Part shown: positions 21,781 to 33,389 of the stretch, in pieces
How the letters are laid out: each line of letters opens with the position of its first letter
How positions within the stretch are numbered: position 1 is the first letter of the stretch
Assembly: GCA_020226215.1 (NCBI GenBank)
Contig: CM035228.1
Coordinates: 60,237,989-60,301,988, forward strand
DNA length: 64,000 bases
Direction of reading: 5' to 3'
Origin: Sindora glabra
Lineage: Eukaryota; Streptophyta; Magnoliopsida; Fabales; Fabaceae
The notes under the pieces: generated by a model
Seen by the model: only the letters and a program-made list of their open reading frames with translations
Database searches by the model: none
Told to the model about the DNA's origin: nothing
Made by a program: the position numbers and the translations under genes

Positions 21781-23530
21781 CCATTCCACCACTTCTTTAC
21801 TTATCTTCTCCACTCCTATCATATCTTTTTACATCATCATGATATATTCTTTCTTTTTTACTCTTTTTATTTTTATTTTCAACTCCTTTTTCTTCAATAT
21901 ATCTTTCATTTTGTCTTTTATCTCCTCTTTCTTGTTTTACCTCTCTCACCATATTAACCCTTTTAAAATCATCTGTTTTCAAGTCACTTAAGCATTTCAT
22001 TAGATTTTTTTTAGCTTCTAGCAAATCTTTTCATGTGCACCTATCATTATTTTTCTTATTGCCTCTTAACATCATTAAATGATAAACCTACAAGTTAGAT
22101 AGAAGAAAGGACCTCATAAAAGCAAACTTCTTACTTGATTTAGTGGCACTTATCATTATTTTTCTCATTACCTTCTAATATCATTAAATGATAAACCTAT
22201 AAATTAGATAAAAGAGAAGACCTCATAATAGCACACTTTTTACTTGATTTAGTGGCACTCACACTCATGTCTGTACTCTAATTTTAGCTTTTACCCTCAA
22301 ATGAGCTCACACACTTTTATCTTTCTTTATCTTTCATTCTTTCCCTCTTGTAGTTTTTTGAGAATTAAGAGACACAACCAAATAAGATTCAATAAATGTG
22401 GCAATCAATATCACCAATCAAGTTTCACAGATTTTGAAGAATCAAATAAGATGATTAGGGAAATAAGAAATGAAATTTTCAAGAATAGAAACTGATTAGG
22501 ACTTAAAGATTTAGAATCAGACAATTAAAGAAAAATGATAAACAAGACTTGAAGCATAGACTCAATAATGAAAATTTCATAAAAAGGGAACTAATTAGGA
22601 CTCAAAATAATGGGAAGGAATAATCCAACGTAACAAGAGGTACTGATTAAGTGTTCAAGTAATTGAAAGAGGCAATGAACAATTAATATCAAAAAGAGAA
22701 ATTCAAGTGTAATTAGAGCATATCAAGAACTAATAATAACTAGAAGCAAATAACTTCTTTTCTTTTCATTTTATTTCACTTTATTTTTAACAATTTAGCA
22801 CTTTTTTCCCTACCCCTTCTTTATAAGTTGCCTTTTGATTCACTTACTTAGCTTTTCTCCTTTATTTCTTGCTATTCTTCTTCTTGTTACTTATTTTTGC
22901 TTTCTAACTCACAACTACTTAGTACCAAACTTCTTTTTGTTCTTGCAATTTTTTTACTTCAAACACTAATTCACCATTCAACATTGGTTATGCTAATTGC
23001 AAGAGTATTTCATACAATTTAAACTTGATGCTCTTTGCTTTGTTTTTATCAATTACTATATTTAATTATAGCACTTTGATGTTGTGCTTTTAGAATATGG
23101 CAATTGGTTATTGCAAGCCAACTTTTTCACTTTGAACTTTAAGCAAACATGTTCAATACAACTTTTATTCATTAAATCAGCATTGATATTTGGATCAAAT
23201 TTTAAGCTAAACAAGATGAAATAGTATAAAAACAAAGAGAGTGATCAAGTATCACAATAAATTTAGGCTTATAATTGACTTGGACAATTTATCAAACACA
23301 TAGATAGCATAATTGAAGATATATTTAGATTTGACATAAAGCAAAATTAAAACACATAAATTTAATGTAAACTAAATCAGAAATGAAATAAATGCAAAAA
23401 TAAAACTAAAACAAGGTAGAAATGAAGAAAATGGGTGAACAATTGCATGAACAATATGATGAATAATAGCATAATAGTACATGAATAATAACCAAAAAAT
23501 TAAAGACAAGTGAAACCTAAATTTAGGAAT
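21781..23530 (-). other. G2 leader and gag N-terminal region
   Basis: The minus strand 21797-22024 encodes a charged run (LEAKKNLMKCLSDLKTDD) upstream of the capsid part. Further right I see no gene up to the primer site; the sequence is AT-rich and holds the 109-bp tandem repeat. Confidence 0.45.
22037..22254. repeat. Two tandem copies of a 109-bp unit in the G2 leader
   Basis: Copies 22037-22145 and 22146-22254 both begin GCAC(C/T)TATCATTATTTTTC and end TACTTGATTTAGTG. By eye they differ at about 15 positions. A third unit starts (GCACTC) and then diverges. Confidence 0.85.
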
Positions 23531-23548
23531 CTTGCTCTAAATACCAAA
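23531..23548 (-). other. G2 primer-binding site
   Basis: On the minus strand TTTGGTATTTAGAGCAAG directly follows the 5' LTR; it is a near match to the initiator Met tRNA site. Confidence 0.8.
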
Positions 23549-24340
23549 TGATGTGAAATTGTATTGGATTGTCTCAAAATTTGGCAAATCTGAAAATAAA
23601 ATACAAAGATATTCATGCCATACTCTAGAAAATGAGAAATAGGAGCGATAAATGATGATAAACACGTCATAAAGGATATAAATCCTTTAATAAGTGAAGA
23701 AGAAAACATGCTATAAGGAAAAATCCTTGATTAGTGAAAATCAACGCCACAAAGGATGAATCCTTTTGATAAATCACAAATTTATTCAAGAACTTAAGAG
23801 AGAATACACTCTCACAAAAAGGCACTCAGTGAAATTCTTTAATCTTCAACCTTTAATCTTAAATCTCTCAATCTCAATCTAATTTGGTATAAGGAATAAA
23901 TCTCCTTATATAATTCTCTAAAATCTTGATTGAAAATAGGTTTAAATGATATTATATTAGCCCAAAATTATTTTACTAACCTAAACCCAATAAAAGAGCC
24001 TCTAAATGACGTTAAGTAACATAGTAAATTACTCATAGTGACATGTTAAATGTTTTAAAGCAAAATAAGCTTAAACACATTCAGCTTAAATTAAAGCCTA
24101 AAATTCTTTAAAATGACCTCACACAAAATAAACATAAATTAAAGGGCCAAATGCTAAATTAAATCCCAAAACATCAAATAATAGTAAAAAAAAGGCTAAA
24201 GTTGCACCAATTAGGATTATAGTTGATGTGGCAATGATGTGTCACCAACTTGGTGATGATGTGGCATAATTCTAATGCACTTGATGAAGCTCTCCTCCTA
24301 GCTCACTTCCTTATAATTGGCCCCCCTTAGATTCACATCA
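23549..24340 (-). repeat. G2 5' LTR
   Basis: 792 bp with the same 9-bp inverted ends TGATGTGAA/TTCACATCA. A TATA-like run lies near 23905. Divergence from the other LTR looks well above 10 percent, so the insertion is old. Confidence 0.88.
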
Positions 24341-24910
24341 ACCCCTAGCACCTAAAGCTTGCATTTTTCAATATTACCATCTCTTACCATGAAAACCTTT
24401 TATTGTCACTATTTAGGATTATTAGATTTAAACGATTAGGGGTCACAATTGGGAGTGGCACTTCCAAATTTGCAATTGTACTCATAGTCATATTCATGCT
24501 TCACACTTCATTCATTCAATCAATTAATCAAATTTACAATTAATAGTTATATATCATATTCATATTTGCTTGGCAGTGAATCACACAAATTGCTATTGCA
24601 ATAGTATTCTCACGACTATTTATTTCAAGGTTCAACAGTAACATTCATAATAACATGAACTCATCACCAAGCATTACTAGTTTTACACACAATCCATCTT
24701 GGATATTCATCAATCATTCAAACAGTTAACCAAGCTCATTCATATTCACATTAAACACAAACATCCAAAGTTAATTAATTTTAACATCAAAACATGATAT
24801 GCATAACAATATATAGAATGGCTATGATATCTTTTAATAAAAATTCATCAAATGGCCATAGTCGATATCGAAGGTTTCTCCTCATATCTTCGGTCTAACC
24901 TTATCCCTAT
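24341..24910. other. AT-rich stretch, no gene
   Basis: No domain seen. It continues directly into 26578 if the solo LTR is removed. It contains CA-rich lines such as TTCATTCATTCAATCAATT. The TSD copy CCTAT lies at 24906-24910. Confidence 0.5.
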
Positions 24911-26572
24911 TGTTGGGAATTCGGATTATTATATACAGCGGAATTTCAAAATTTTAATCCAAATTCTATCTAGGATCCATGCAAAAGCATAAATTAATGA
25001 TTAGGGTTTTACCTATTGGGCACTCATATTTCTACTGATCAAAACTTGAGAGTGGATGAATCAAATGTTAGCCAGAAGGTACAGCGTCTCTACGGTATCC
25101 ACATGAAGTAAATAACGATCTCTCGCCCTCCACGAATCTGCTAGGATGCGTTTTTCTCTCTAGGAATTAGGATTGGATGTTTTCTGAGTGATTTAAGATT
25201 TGTATGGAAGCTTTGAGCGTATTCATAATGTGCTGCCCTCAAGCCCCTTTCTATAGAACTTGAGCAAGCCACAATCCTAGTCCTACTAGGATAATGCTTC
25301 CAAAATCCTAATCACACTTAACAACTTATCTTTTCCTTATCCTAGAGATAATGGGGAGAGATAAGACTTATCTATTAATGATCTAATATTAGATAATATT
25401 ATCTCATAATATAAATATCTTAATATTAGATAATTACATATAGTTATCAAATATCAAAATAATATTATCTCATAATATATTTATCTAATATCTGATAATG
25501 CAATTATTTGATATTACTTTAATATCAAATAATATCATATAATATATATATATTACGTGAATAACACATTATTATTCTTAATAATAATATATATATGCAT
25601 GAAAATAAGTCCAATTAATTGGATATTAATATAATTAAAGTTTAATTAATTATTATTTTATTTCTACTCCTTTTGTGTGACCCTGTAAGTTCTTACTACG
25701 TTGACAATGACTCATTATTGAGCCATAGACAGTGAGTGGTATCTAGTAATACATCACTGCCACTTAAGTAGTAAGAATGTCTGTAATTCAACATCCACCT
25801 AATATATGATCAATGTTTTGCATCATAATCCTTTTGTAATAATATCCAAATTGAACTGGAGGCATGGAATGTGTCCTCCTCGTCAATGTTCAATTTATAT
25901 TTTTTGATATTGAGTAAACTTAAAATAAATTATTAATATCACATATTAATCCAATTGAGCATGGTCATGCATTTCTAAGTCTCACTCAATCAAAGGGCCC
26001 AATGATATTTCTCTTTTATACAAGAGTAACAAAATTCCATCTACATCACTCACTTCCCTCTGCAGAATTCATGACACACCTAATTAATACCCTATTCGTC
26101 ATCCTGATTAAAGGTGATATAGGACAATATTAAAGTGAATAATTCCTCATGTAGGAAACCGTAGTGACTTCAGGTCAAAGGTTTATGTGTATTTGTGATC
26201 ATATGAGAATAACTTATGACACATCTATCCATGTAATATTCTCATAGTGGGTCAGTTTAGTATATTGTTCACTAATAATATGCTCATGTATTGACTTGAT
26301 ATCACATATCCATGATTCGTAATCATCAGTCATTATACATGCTAGTCTCGATGTATTATTACTATCTTTTTCGTAATAATACTTGGCTAGGGGCATTTTA
26401 GGAATAGCAAAGCTATTCCAAGGATAATTATTATATTAAGTTATAAATCGCGCAGAATAATAATAAAATTATAAAAATAAAATATAATAGTTAAATTACC
26501 TAAAATAAAATATAATACATTATGTATTACTTCAATCATCTATATGATTGGTTCCTAGGACACACACCAACA
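24911..26572 (-). mobile_element. Solo LTR, 1.66 kb, with perfect 5-bp target duplication
   Basis: Ends are TGTTGG and CCAACA; the flanks are CCTAT (24906-24910) and CCTAT (26573-26577). No internal coding sequence or primer site is present, so this is a single LTR left after recombination between two LTRs. Orientation is minus because the minus-strand start TGTTGGTGTGTGTCC and the following AACCAATCATATAGATGATTG resemble the plus-strand LTR start at 63021. The segment 25380-25560 is a cluster of AT-rich inverted repeats built on ATTAGATAAT and ATATTATCT. Confidence 0.85.
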
Positions 26573-26577
26573 CCTAT

Positions 26578-27339
26578 CACCCTAGGCTCGAGGCCACTAA
26601 CCTTTTCCCTCTAACCTTTACCACTCCTCTCCTCCTATATGGAGGATATTTATCTACCCCCATCACAGATCATATACAAGATGAATATTCATTCTTATGA
26701 TGGCCATTATAGGTAATAATCAATCTCATATATCAGTGATCAATGATGGAACACCTTAGGCATCGCATCACCATGATAGAATATCTAGGCATCAACTATA
26801 CATTTTACTATCACATATCACAGGGTATAGTTAAGGTATCAACTATGCCATAGGATTTTGATTTAGAAAATTGCCAATTTCATGTCATCAATCATTCAAA
26901 ATCCATGAATCACATAATTCACCACATAATTTCAAGCACATTCTTTTCCTCAATCAACAAAACTCTTGTTAAATCAATCACAAACCATAATTCAAAGTTC
27001 ATTTCACATAGTCCAGGCCATTCATTCCACACTATCAATTACAAATCACAATTCAAATTCATTCATACAATACAAGTCATTCATACAGTTCTAATAATCC
27101 ATTTCACACAATTCAATCCATTACACACTTTTAACTTTCAAATTAAAGACAATTCATAAAGGAATAATTCATCTCACAAGATAAACTATACAAAGGATTA
27201 ATTAGTTAACAAACAATGGCTAACATACATAGTAGAAAGTCCATAGAGATCTTCAAAGACACACCTTCTAATATATGAAACTTGCTTATTCAAATTGGAT
27301 AGTTGAATCATCCTAGCCTATTCACCACAAGGAACCTAA
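26578..27339. other. AT/CA-rich stretch, no gene
   Basis: Contains related phrases GGCATCAACTATAC and GGTATCAACTATGCC about 55 bp apart. The ORF at 26905-27159 is simple-sequence (His/Ser/Asn) and not convincing. It may be the leader of the element whose primer site lies at 27340. Confidence 0.4.
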
Positions 27340-27360
27340 ACCATGCTCTAATACCACCTC
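27340..27360 (-). other. Possible primer-binding site of a lost gypsy element
   Basis: On the minus strand GAGGTGGTATTAGAGCATGG is the form usually found just after the 5' LTR of chromovirus-type gypsy elements. If so the LTR lies to the right, starting at 27361 (TATCACACTAG on plus). No gag is visible to the left, so the element would be decayed. Confidence 0.4.
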
Positions 27361-28416
27361 TATCACACTAGTCATGATCACAATGGATCATGACATTAGG
27401 CTAGATGGCTAAGGTGATTAATCAAATCATATTATTTGGATTATTAAGGAAACCAATTAGATTGTATAATCAAGAAGACTAATTATATTATTTAGATGAT
27501 CAAGGAGATTGCTAAAATTATTAATTTAGATAATTAGAGAATACCAATTAGATTGTCCAACTAGGGAAACCAATCAAATGTTTGGATTATCATTCACTCA
27601 TATTATTATGTTTTCAAATTATTAGATTTGGAGGGTCATATTTTCATATTATCAAATTTGAGGTTCAAATTATCATATGCTTAAATCATCAAATTAGGAC
27701 TCAGATTTTTAAATCATCAAAATGGGATTTAGATTTTTAGATCAAATTAGGGTTCAAAACTTCAAATCATTATATTGGGGTTTAGATATTCAGGTTTTTA
27801 AATTTAGACTTTATATGTTTAGATTTTCAAATTTAGGTTATGATTTTTCCAATTTAGGGTCATTAAATATATAGGTATTTATTAGGGTAAATTTTGATTA
27901 GCTTATGCAAACACTTTGTCAAGTCTTATTTCTCAACTCAAAGGGAAGTTAATGATAAATACTTATATTATAGGGGTTTAATGGTAATTATGTAACAATT
28001 ACAATTTTTATGAATTTTGATCCAAGTAAATTATAAGTGTGGTTATTCCCAAGAAGATTACTTACATTCTAGTTTTGGTTTAGCTTAGAGATGTGTGAAG
28101 ATTGATCTCGAAGTATGATCTGATGCATATTTGAGAACTTAATAGTCTTAGAAGTTGATGTTTCTCTAATATCATCCAATTTCACTTGAAAGAATTTAAT
28201 ATTTCGTGCTATCTACATCTCTCTCAATGAGTCATTCCACCATTGACAAATTTATGTTGCCAAAAATTGTTTACACACCTTCCATTCTGAGGTAAATGCC
28301 TAGATTATTTTTGTCCTTTTTTATCATTATGAATTTTTTAAGAAAGTAAAGAAAAAAAAAAGGAAAAGACTGCATAATGTGATAGGGTTAGTGGTTTAGC
28401 CCTATGCCAATCTAAC
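27361..28416. other. AT-rich stretch, possible LTR remnant
   Basis: No gene. Repeated phrases around AATTAGATTGT and TTAGATTTTCAAATT recur between 27430 and 27850. The outer LTR edge could not be fixed. Confidence 0.35.
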
Positions 28417-28419
28417 TAA

Positions 28420-28910
28420 CCCTTTGTTTGGCACATTAAAAAATGGAATTCATTTCATTTCATTTTAGTAAAAATGATTTCATTTCATTTTTAAATAAAT
28501 TCTTTTGTTTGACATAAATTATATAAAATGTGATTTCATTTTACTTTAAAATTAATTTTTTTTGTTTGGAATTTTATTAAAACTTATGGAATTTATTTCA
28601 AATATTTGATATTTGCAATATTATCATTAAGAGTGAGAGAGAAAATTCAAAAGAGAGAAAGAAAGAAATGACTATTAATAACTTAAAAAATTAAAGGTAA
28701 AACTGTCTAATAAAAATATTACATTTGAGATAAAATAAATTCCTATCAATTCCTATCCAATTTCATGAGATTTTAAAATGGTAATAATGTAAACAAAATA
28801 AAATTTTAAATGAAATAAAATCTAAAAAATTTAAACCTAAACATGATTTTTTAATAGAATTTATTTCAAAATAAAATGAATTCTAATTTTAAAGTATACC
28901 AAATAAGGGG
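28420..28910. mobile_element. Tourist-like (PIF/Harbinger) MITE, 491 bp
   Basis: Imperfect terminal inverted repeats CCCTTTGTTTGGCACATT (left) and CCCCTTATTTGGTATACTT (right, reverse complement) extend further as similar ATGGAATTCATTT/TTAGAATTCATTT runs. The flanks are TAA (28417-28419) and TAA (28911-28913). No coding capacity. The CCC-TTTG-TTTGG type end and TAA duplication fit the Tourist class. Confidence 0.75.
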
Positions 28911-28913
28911 TAA

Positions 28914-30211
28914 GGAATCGAGTTTGATTTCCCAAAATTCCAATGCATATTTTGTACAAGATTTTTTTAAGAAAATCAAGTAGAATGCTTAATTCCAGTT
29001 CCTTTTCCTATAAAAATCAAATAGAAAGCTTGATTCCAATTTTTACGTGATTTTCATCTGAAAATCCAAGAGAAAGCCGAGAAGTTGAGAACAAACTTTG
29101 AGCATAACTTTCGTACCTAAAAAGCTTCTGTTCACTATGATTTTGATTAATTCTGTGCACTGAAGTATGTACACTATAATTAGGTTGCAACCTCGATAAG
29201 GAAAAATGAATACAAAAAATTTACCAAAAAAATTGAATAAAAAATTATGAAAGTATGTACGCATATCAAGTTATAAACATCAATCGCTTAAAATCTATGC
29301 CAAATTGGTTATTGGTTTCTATATATTATATAATTTAGTTGTGCCCGTCCTTTCCAATTCCAGATCTAATCTCATCAAGATTAAGCAAGGCCCCGTGCTT
29401 ACATAAGCCAGTATGTTGCAATGGTGTTTAGGTAAATTTCGAGGGGTTGATTTTACTAAAAGGTAAAACACAAAAATGCGTAGCCAAAGTACTGAGAATC
29501 TGTGACAGACAATATCCTCTTTCTTATGAGAAACAATATTTGAAGTAAACAAAGAAAAAGAAAAAGGAACCAAAAAAAAAAAAAAAAGGAACAATAGTAA
29601 CAGAAAATATGTGCAGTTAGCAACACAAGAACTCCGAATTTTAACATAGAAAACCTCTTTTAACGTTAGAGGGTAAAAATCACAAGATCAAACCAATAGA
29701 AGTTTCACTATCATCAAGTTAATCATACATAAGTATGCTCTCTATAAAGGGATTAAAAACACTTATCAATTTTTATAAAACAACAATCAATGATGAGGAA
29801 TCAATTATGATTCTTAGCATCTCAACCCTTCTCCTTAAAACTCATCATAACATCGTAAGTTTGAAGAACATTTGTAATTTTCTTCTGGTTTCTTCGCTTA
29901 AGAAATTTGTTGTCATCATGTCTATATGAATATAGTGCCATATATGGATATCATGCCATGTAGAATAGGATTAAATAAGGACATTTTATAATGTTTCCCA
30001 ACAATGTAATAAAGAACAAAAAAGAAACCTTGAATTTCATCATCAAACTTGATAAATATAACAAAAAAGAAAAACAGATTAATAATTCCTTAACAAATAT
30101 TTAAGTGATCTCTAATTGGGGTATCATTGTAATACTTAAGAGTCAAAATGCACTTTATCAAGAACATCTTATTATTACCGTTTTTCAATTGTCCTAGTTT
30201 ATTTTACAATG
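28914..30211. other. AT-rich stretch, no gene
   Basis: The minus-strand ORFs at 29319-29647 are Phe/Leu-rich products of A-tracts (a long A-run at about 29572-29587) and show no domain. No element ends found. Confidence 0.5.
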
Positions 30212-30216
30212 TGCAA

Positions 30217-30367
30217 TGTTAGTAGGTAATTAAGTATAAGTTATAGGCTTATGGGTCTGGATGAGTCTTAAACCTATTATAACCTTATTTTCTATACACA
30301 TTCTAATATAAATAGATGTGACTACCTCATGGTAAAGCATTGCTTCAAAAACCACTATCTCTTGACA
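30217..30367 (+). repeat. Y 5' LTR
   Basis: 151 bp from TGTTAGTAGGTAATTAAG to ATCTCTTGACA. It matches 55951-56091 across its length, sharing TATAGGCTTAT, ATTATAACCTTAT and AATATAAATAGAT (the last a likely TATA region). Confidence 0.8.
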
Positions 30368-30384
30368 TAGTATTTAGAGCCTCC
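30368..30384 (+). other. Y primer-binding site
   Basis: TAGTATTTAGAGCCTCC directly follows the 5' LTR and is a decayed initiator-Met-tRNA site. Confidence 0.7.
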
Positions 30385-31509
30385 TACAAAAAGGTTTCTT
30401 TCTCCTACCCCTCCCCTTAAAAAAAGACTAACTTATATTTCTTCTTCTCTTCCACTCTTTTTTTCTAATTTTTTATGCATGACTAGGTCACAGTGATGAT
30501 AATAGAGGCTTAAAGTTGCTAATTTGGAGAAAACCTAGATCATGGAAGTTTCAGCTATGAAGAACTTAGCTTTTCAAATAATGGAAGTGCTATTTGGCAT
30601 GTTTGATTTTTCGAGTGTGCTTGGAAGATTTAGAGTGATAGATAGATTAAAGCCTAATACTCACGATAAGGTAGCATGTGCAGTACATGTGCTCTAGTTT
30701 TGTAGAAGCCTATGCACATAGGTGTTTGATGGCACAGAGGCAATTTCTAATGGTGGGCTTTCTTTTAGGACACCACAAAAGGGTTCTAAATCTACCTTTA
30801 TGGGTGTTGTTATAGTTTGGTACCTCTACATTATTGTTTTGAATATCTAGATTTTTTTTCTATTCTTTGAATTTTTGTCCTGGGTAGAAAGATTTTATTA
30901 TTTCTTATTACTACTAAAAAGAGCCTAGACTTATCAAGAGCATTTGCTCTAAGTTACTTGTGAACAATACACAACCATCTTGATTCGCACATGTTACCAC
31001 AAATAATTTGGCATAAGAAACTAATGATAATTGTAGTATAAGTATGTCAAAAAGTACTTATGCTAAGTATATGTAGTTCTAGGCCTCTCACAATCATTAT
31101 GCACTCAACCCATTACTATATTAGCATAGAAAGGTAAGAATCCCACTATGTTCCTTTCCTATACCAATCATATTTGGATCATTGATTATAATGCTACTGA
31201 TCATATGATAAGTCATAAAGGTATCTTATCCTCTTTTCAACTATCGTGACCCTAACCCAATTGTCATTCATCACTATTGATTAAAGTATAAGGTGATAAG
31301 AGGGCAACATTTGAGAAGAAAGCACATAATTCACTAAATATGAAGATGAGGATAAGCCATTCTAACTAACTCAAAAGGGAATTAAAAGTATAATTCCTAC
31401 ACCTATAACCTATATATAGAATAAGGCTACAAAAGTTATTCTATTTACAAATATCTAGTGTTACTAAACAACCAAACCATAGAGCTTTCGACAAGTCTAT
31501 TTTAAGAAG
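30385..31509. other. Y leader or gag remnant, then left part of LTR relic X
   Basis: Near 30540 an ATG opens MEVSAMKNLAFQIMEVLFG in a position where Y gag should begin, but no gag motif can be confirmed. From somewhere after about 30950 the sequence resembles the U3/R parts of chromovirus-type LTRs; the boundary between Y and X could not be placed. TTGTGAACAATACACAACC at 30959 is one candidate edge. Confidence 0.35.
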
Positions 31510-31665
31510 GTGGTGGTAAAGGTTCAACCAATGTATCTATAAAATATAATATGAAGGAGTGAGTTCAAGGTTCAAAGAGTAAATACTCCAACATAAGCAA
31601 TCATAACAATGAATTAAACTTTCCCACTAGACTATTCTCTTATAAAATGTAACATATAAATATTC
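31510..31665. repeat. Left copy of a 156-bp direct duplication flanking an inserted block
   Basis: Begins GTGGTGGTAAAGGTTCAACC and ends TATAAATATTC; it matches 47504-47659 over its whole length at roughly 85-88 percent by eye. The right copy starts exactly where the Athila/Tat-like LTR ends (47503). See the finding on the long duplication. Confidence 0.8.
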
Positions 31666-32439
31666 TTCTTATTTTTATTTTTGACTTTTTTAAATTTTTT
31701 CATTTTTATTTTTCATTTTTATTTCCTTTTTTTTTTTACTAATCTTTGAACTTAAAGTTGGTAACTTTTTTTTTTGTTTTCACAACATATAAACTCATAT
31801 TCCACCACACTTATTCAAGAACTCATCTTATAAAAAATTCAAATGCTTTACTAATCTTTAAGGTTAGATAAAACACTTATTTTTCATTGGAAACATGTTT
31901 ATAAGCTAATCAACAAAGAAAAGGCAATTAAGCCCAAAGGGCATTATCAAAGATAAAAATTTAAGGATGGCTTATTTAGCTTTAGTTTAAATAAAGAAAG
32001 AATGTCTTAATCATGTTTGTGCATACATATGCAAAATGTAATCTCAAAAAAACTCAAAGTAAGTTTTAGATAAACAAATTATGGAAGAACATCACACAAC
32101 AAGGAAAGAGAGTAGTATGAATTTTCAACATAAAGCTCAAAATCTTACAAGGTAAGTTATGCTACCAAGTTCAATCTATCAATTCAAAATCCATCACTAC
32201 ATTAATCAATTTCAAGAAGCAAAATCATTCGTTCAATCATATTATGAATCCTATCTAACTTCAATTGAATCCTACACATGAAAATGTAAAATTTTTATCA
32301 ATGGAAAGCAACTAAAAAGGATTCAAAAAGACTTAAAAATAAGTGAAAAATAATTTTTTTTTTATTTTTTATTTTTTGGAAAGCATTAAATGAAAACACA
32401 AAGCATAAAATAAATCCTAAAAGTTTCCCCCCACACTTA

Positions 32440-33269
32440 AACTTTACATTATCTTCAATGTAAAGCATATCAATACCATTAAGAATAACATCAAGAAAGA
32501 TAAAGGACATGGAAAATAAAAGAGAAGGGTAAGAGAAAGCAAATCTCTAAAGTAGCTTAGGTTGCCTCTCAAGAAGCACCTCTCTTTAATGTCTTTGGCT
32601 AGACATGACTTCAATTTCTTTAACTAGTATTTATATAAGGATTGGGTACCTCCTTTTCTTCCATATTGCCAAACTTTAGATCATCCATCAAAGAGGTAAC
32701 TTGGAAATTAAAACTATTCACCATAAATACTCTAAGTGTTATTCTTAAGTCACTTTTGGTTCCTAAATGCTCAAAATTATATTGTATAATAAATTCAACA
32801 TGGTTAGTAAAAGAATTAGAATAATCAAGAAGAAAACACTCTTTCTCTTTTAAAATTAAAATCTCTTTAACATAATTTTTTTTTTAATTTTTGGAACAAC
32901 ACTATTTTCTTCACCTAAAAATGTAGAAATTTCAGCATCTATATCACACATAACACCACTATGTCTACAAGCACATTCATAGCCATCTACACAATTCCTA
33001 AATTGAGAAATTTCAGGAAATTCAACAAATATGTCATCATAGATATTATCAACATGTAAATTAGAATTAACAAGCTTAAAATTAACAAAATCAAAATGAG
33101 AAACAACAAAATTAGACATAGTAGAATAAAAAATAACAGAATTAGAACTAAAAATGTCGGTCATAAACAATAGAAATAGCAATAGTAGAACCAAAAATAG
33201 TAGAAATAGCAACAACAAAATTAAAAATAGCAAAAATAGCAATAGCATAATTAGAAATAGCAAAACCAA
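32440..33269 (-). pseudogene. Decayed internal region of the Athila/Tat-like element
   Basis: On the minus strand 32856-33269 is an open 137-codon run: a Leu-rich N-terminal part made by an AATAGCAA-type minisatellite, then FVEFPEISQF and CACRHSGVMCDIDAEISTFL. Further down come FQVTSLMDDLKFGNMEE (about 32640-32700), a LLERQPKLL remnant near 32560 and YIEDNVKFKCGGKLLG near 32430-32480. These phrases resemble gypsy gag-pol linkers and the stretch before the polypurine tract in Athila/Tat-type elements, but RT and integrase are absent. Family assignment is tentative. Confidence 0.4.
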
Positions 33270-33371
33270 CCATGATCAAAGTGAAGCAATAAACATGCTA
33301 TTAACTAGAAAGTTAGACCAATTATACGGAAAATAACTAATAAAAGATGGCAAAGGTTGATATCAAGTGGA

Positions 33372-33389
33372 TCCATAGCAATGGCGTCA
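33372..33389 (-). other. Primer-binding site, tRNA-Asp-like
   Basis: On the minus strand TGACGCCATTGCTATGGA resembles the TGGCGCCGTTGCCGGGGA site used by Athila and some Tat elements, with five mismatches. Confidence 0.6.

Larger units (their letters stand above)
17821..24340 (-). mobile_element. Ty3/gypsy retrotransposon G2, rearranged pol
   Basis: Both LTRs, a primer site next to the right LTR and a polypurine tract next to the left LTR fix the strand as minus. Coding order on the minus strand is gag, protease, Lys/Glu-rich spacer, RNase H C-terminus with integrase zinc finger, then RT, then the 3' LTR. The normal gypsy order is protease, RT, RNase H, integrase. The integrase core and most of RNase H are missing. 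Flanking pentamers (GTCCT at 17816, ACCCC at 24341) do not clearly match, so the target duplication is eroded. At 6.5 kb it is shorter than a full plant gypsy. Confidence 0.85.

Noticed and set aside
26905..27159. His/Ser/Asn-rich ORF
   Set aside because: Simple-sequence composition from repeated CAATTCA/ATTCATT phrases; no conserved domain.
29319..29647. Hydrophobic minus-strand ORFs of 63-91 codons
   Set aside because: Driven by A-rich tracts, overlapping in two frames and without a domain or conserved start.
30217..30384. The Y 5' LTR as a stand-alone short element (TRIM)
   Set aside because: The matching LTR at 55951 with its own polypurine tract and copia coding in between fits a single nested element better.
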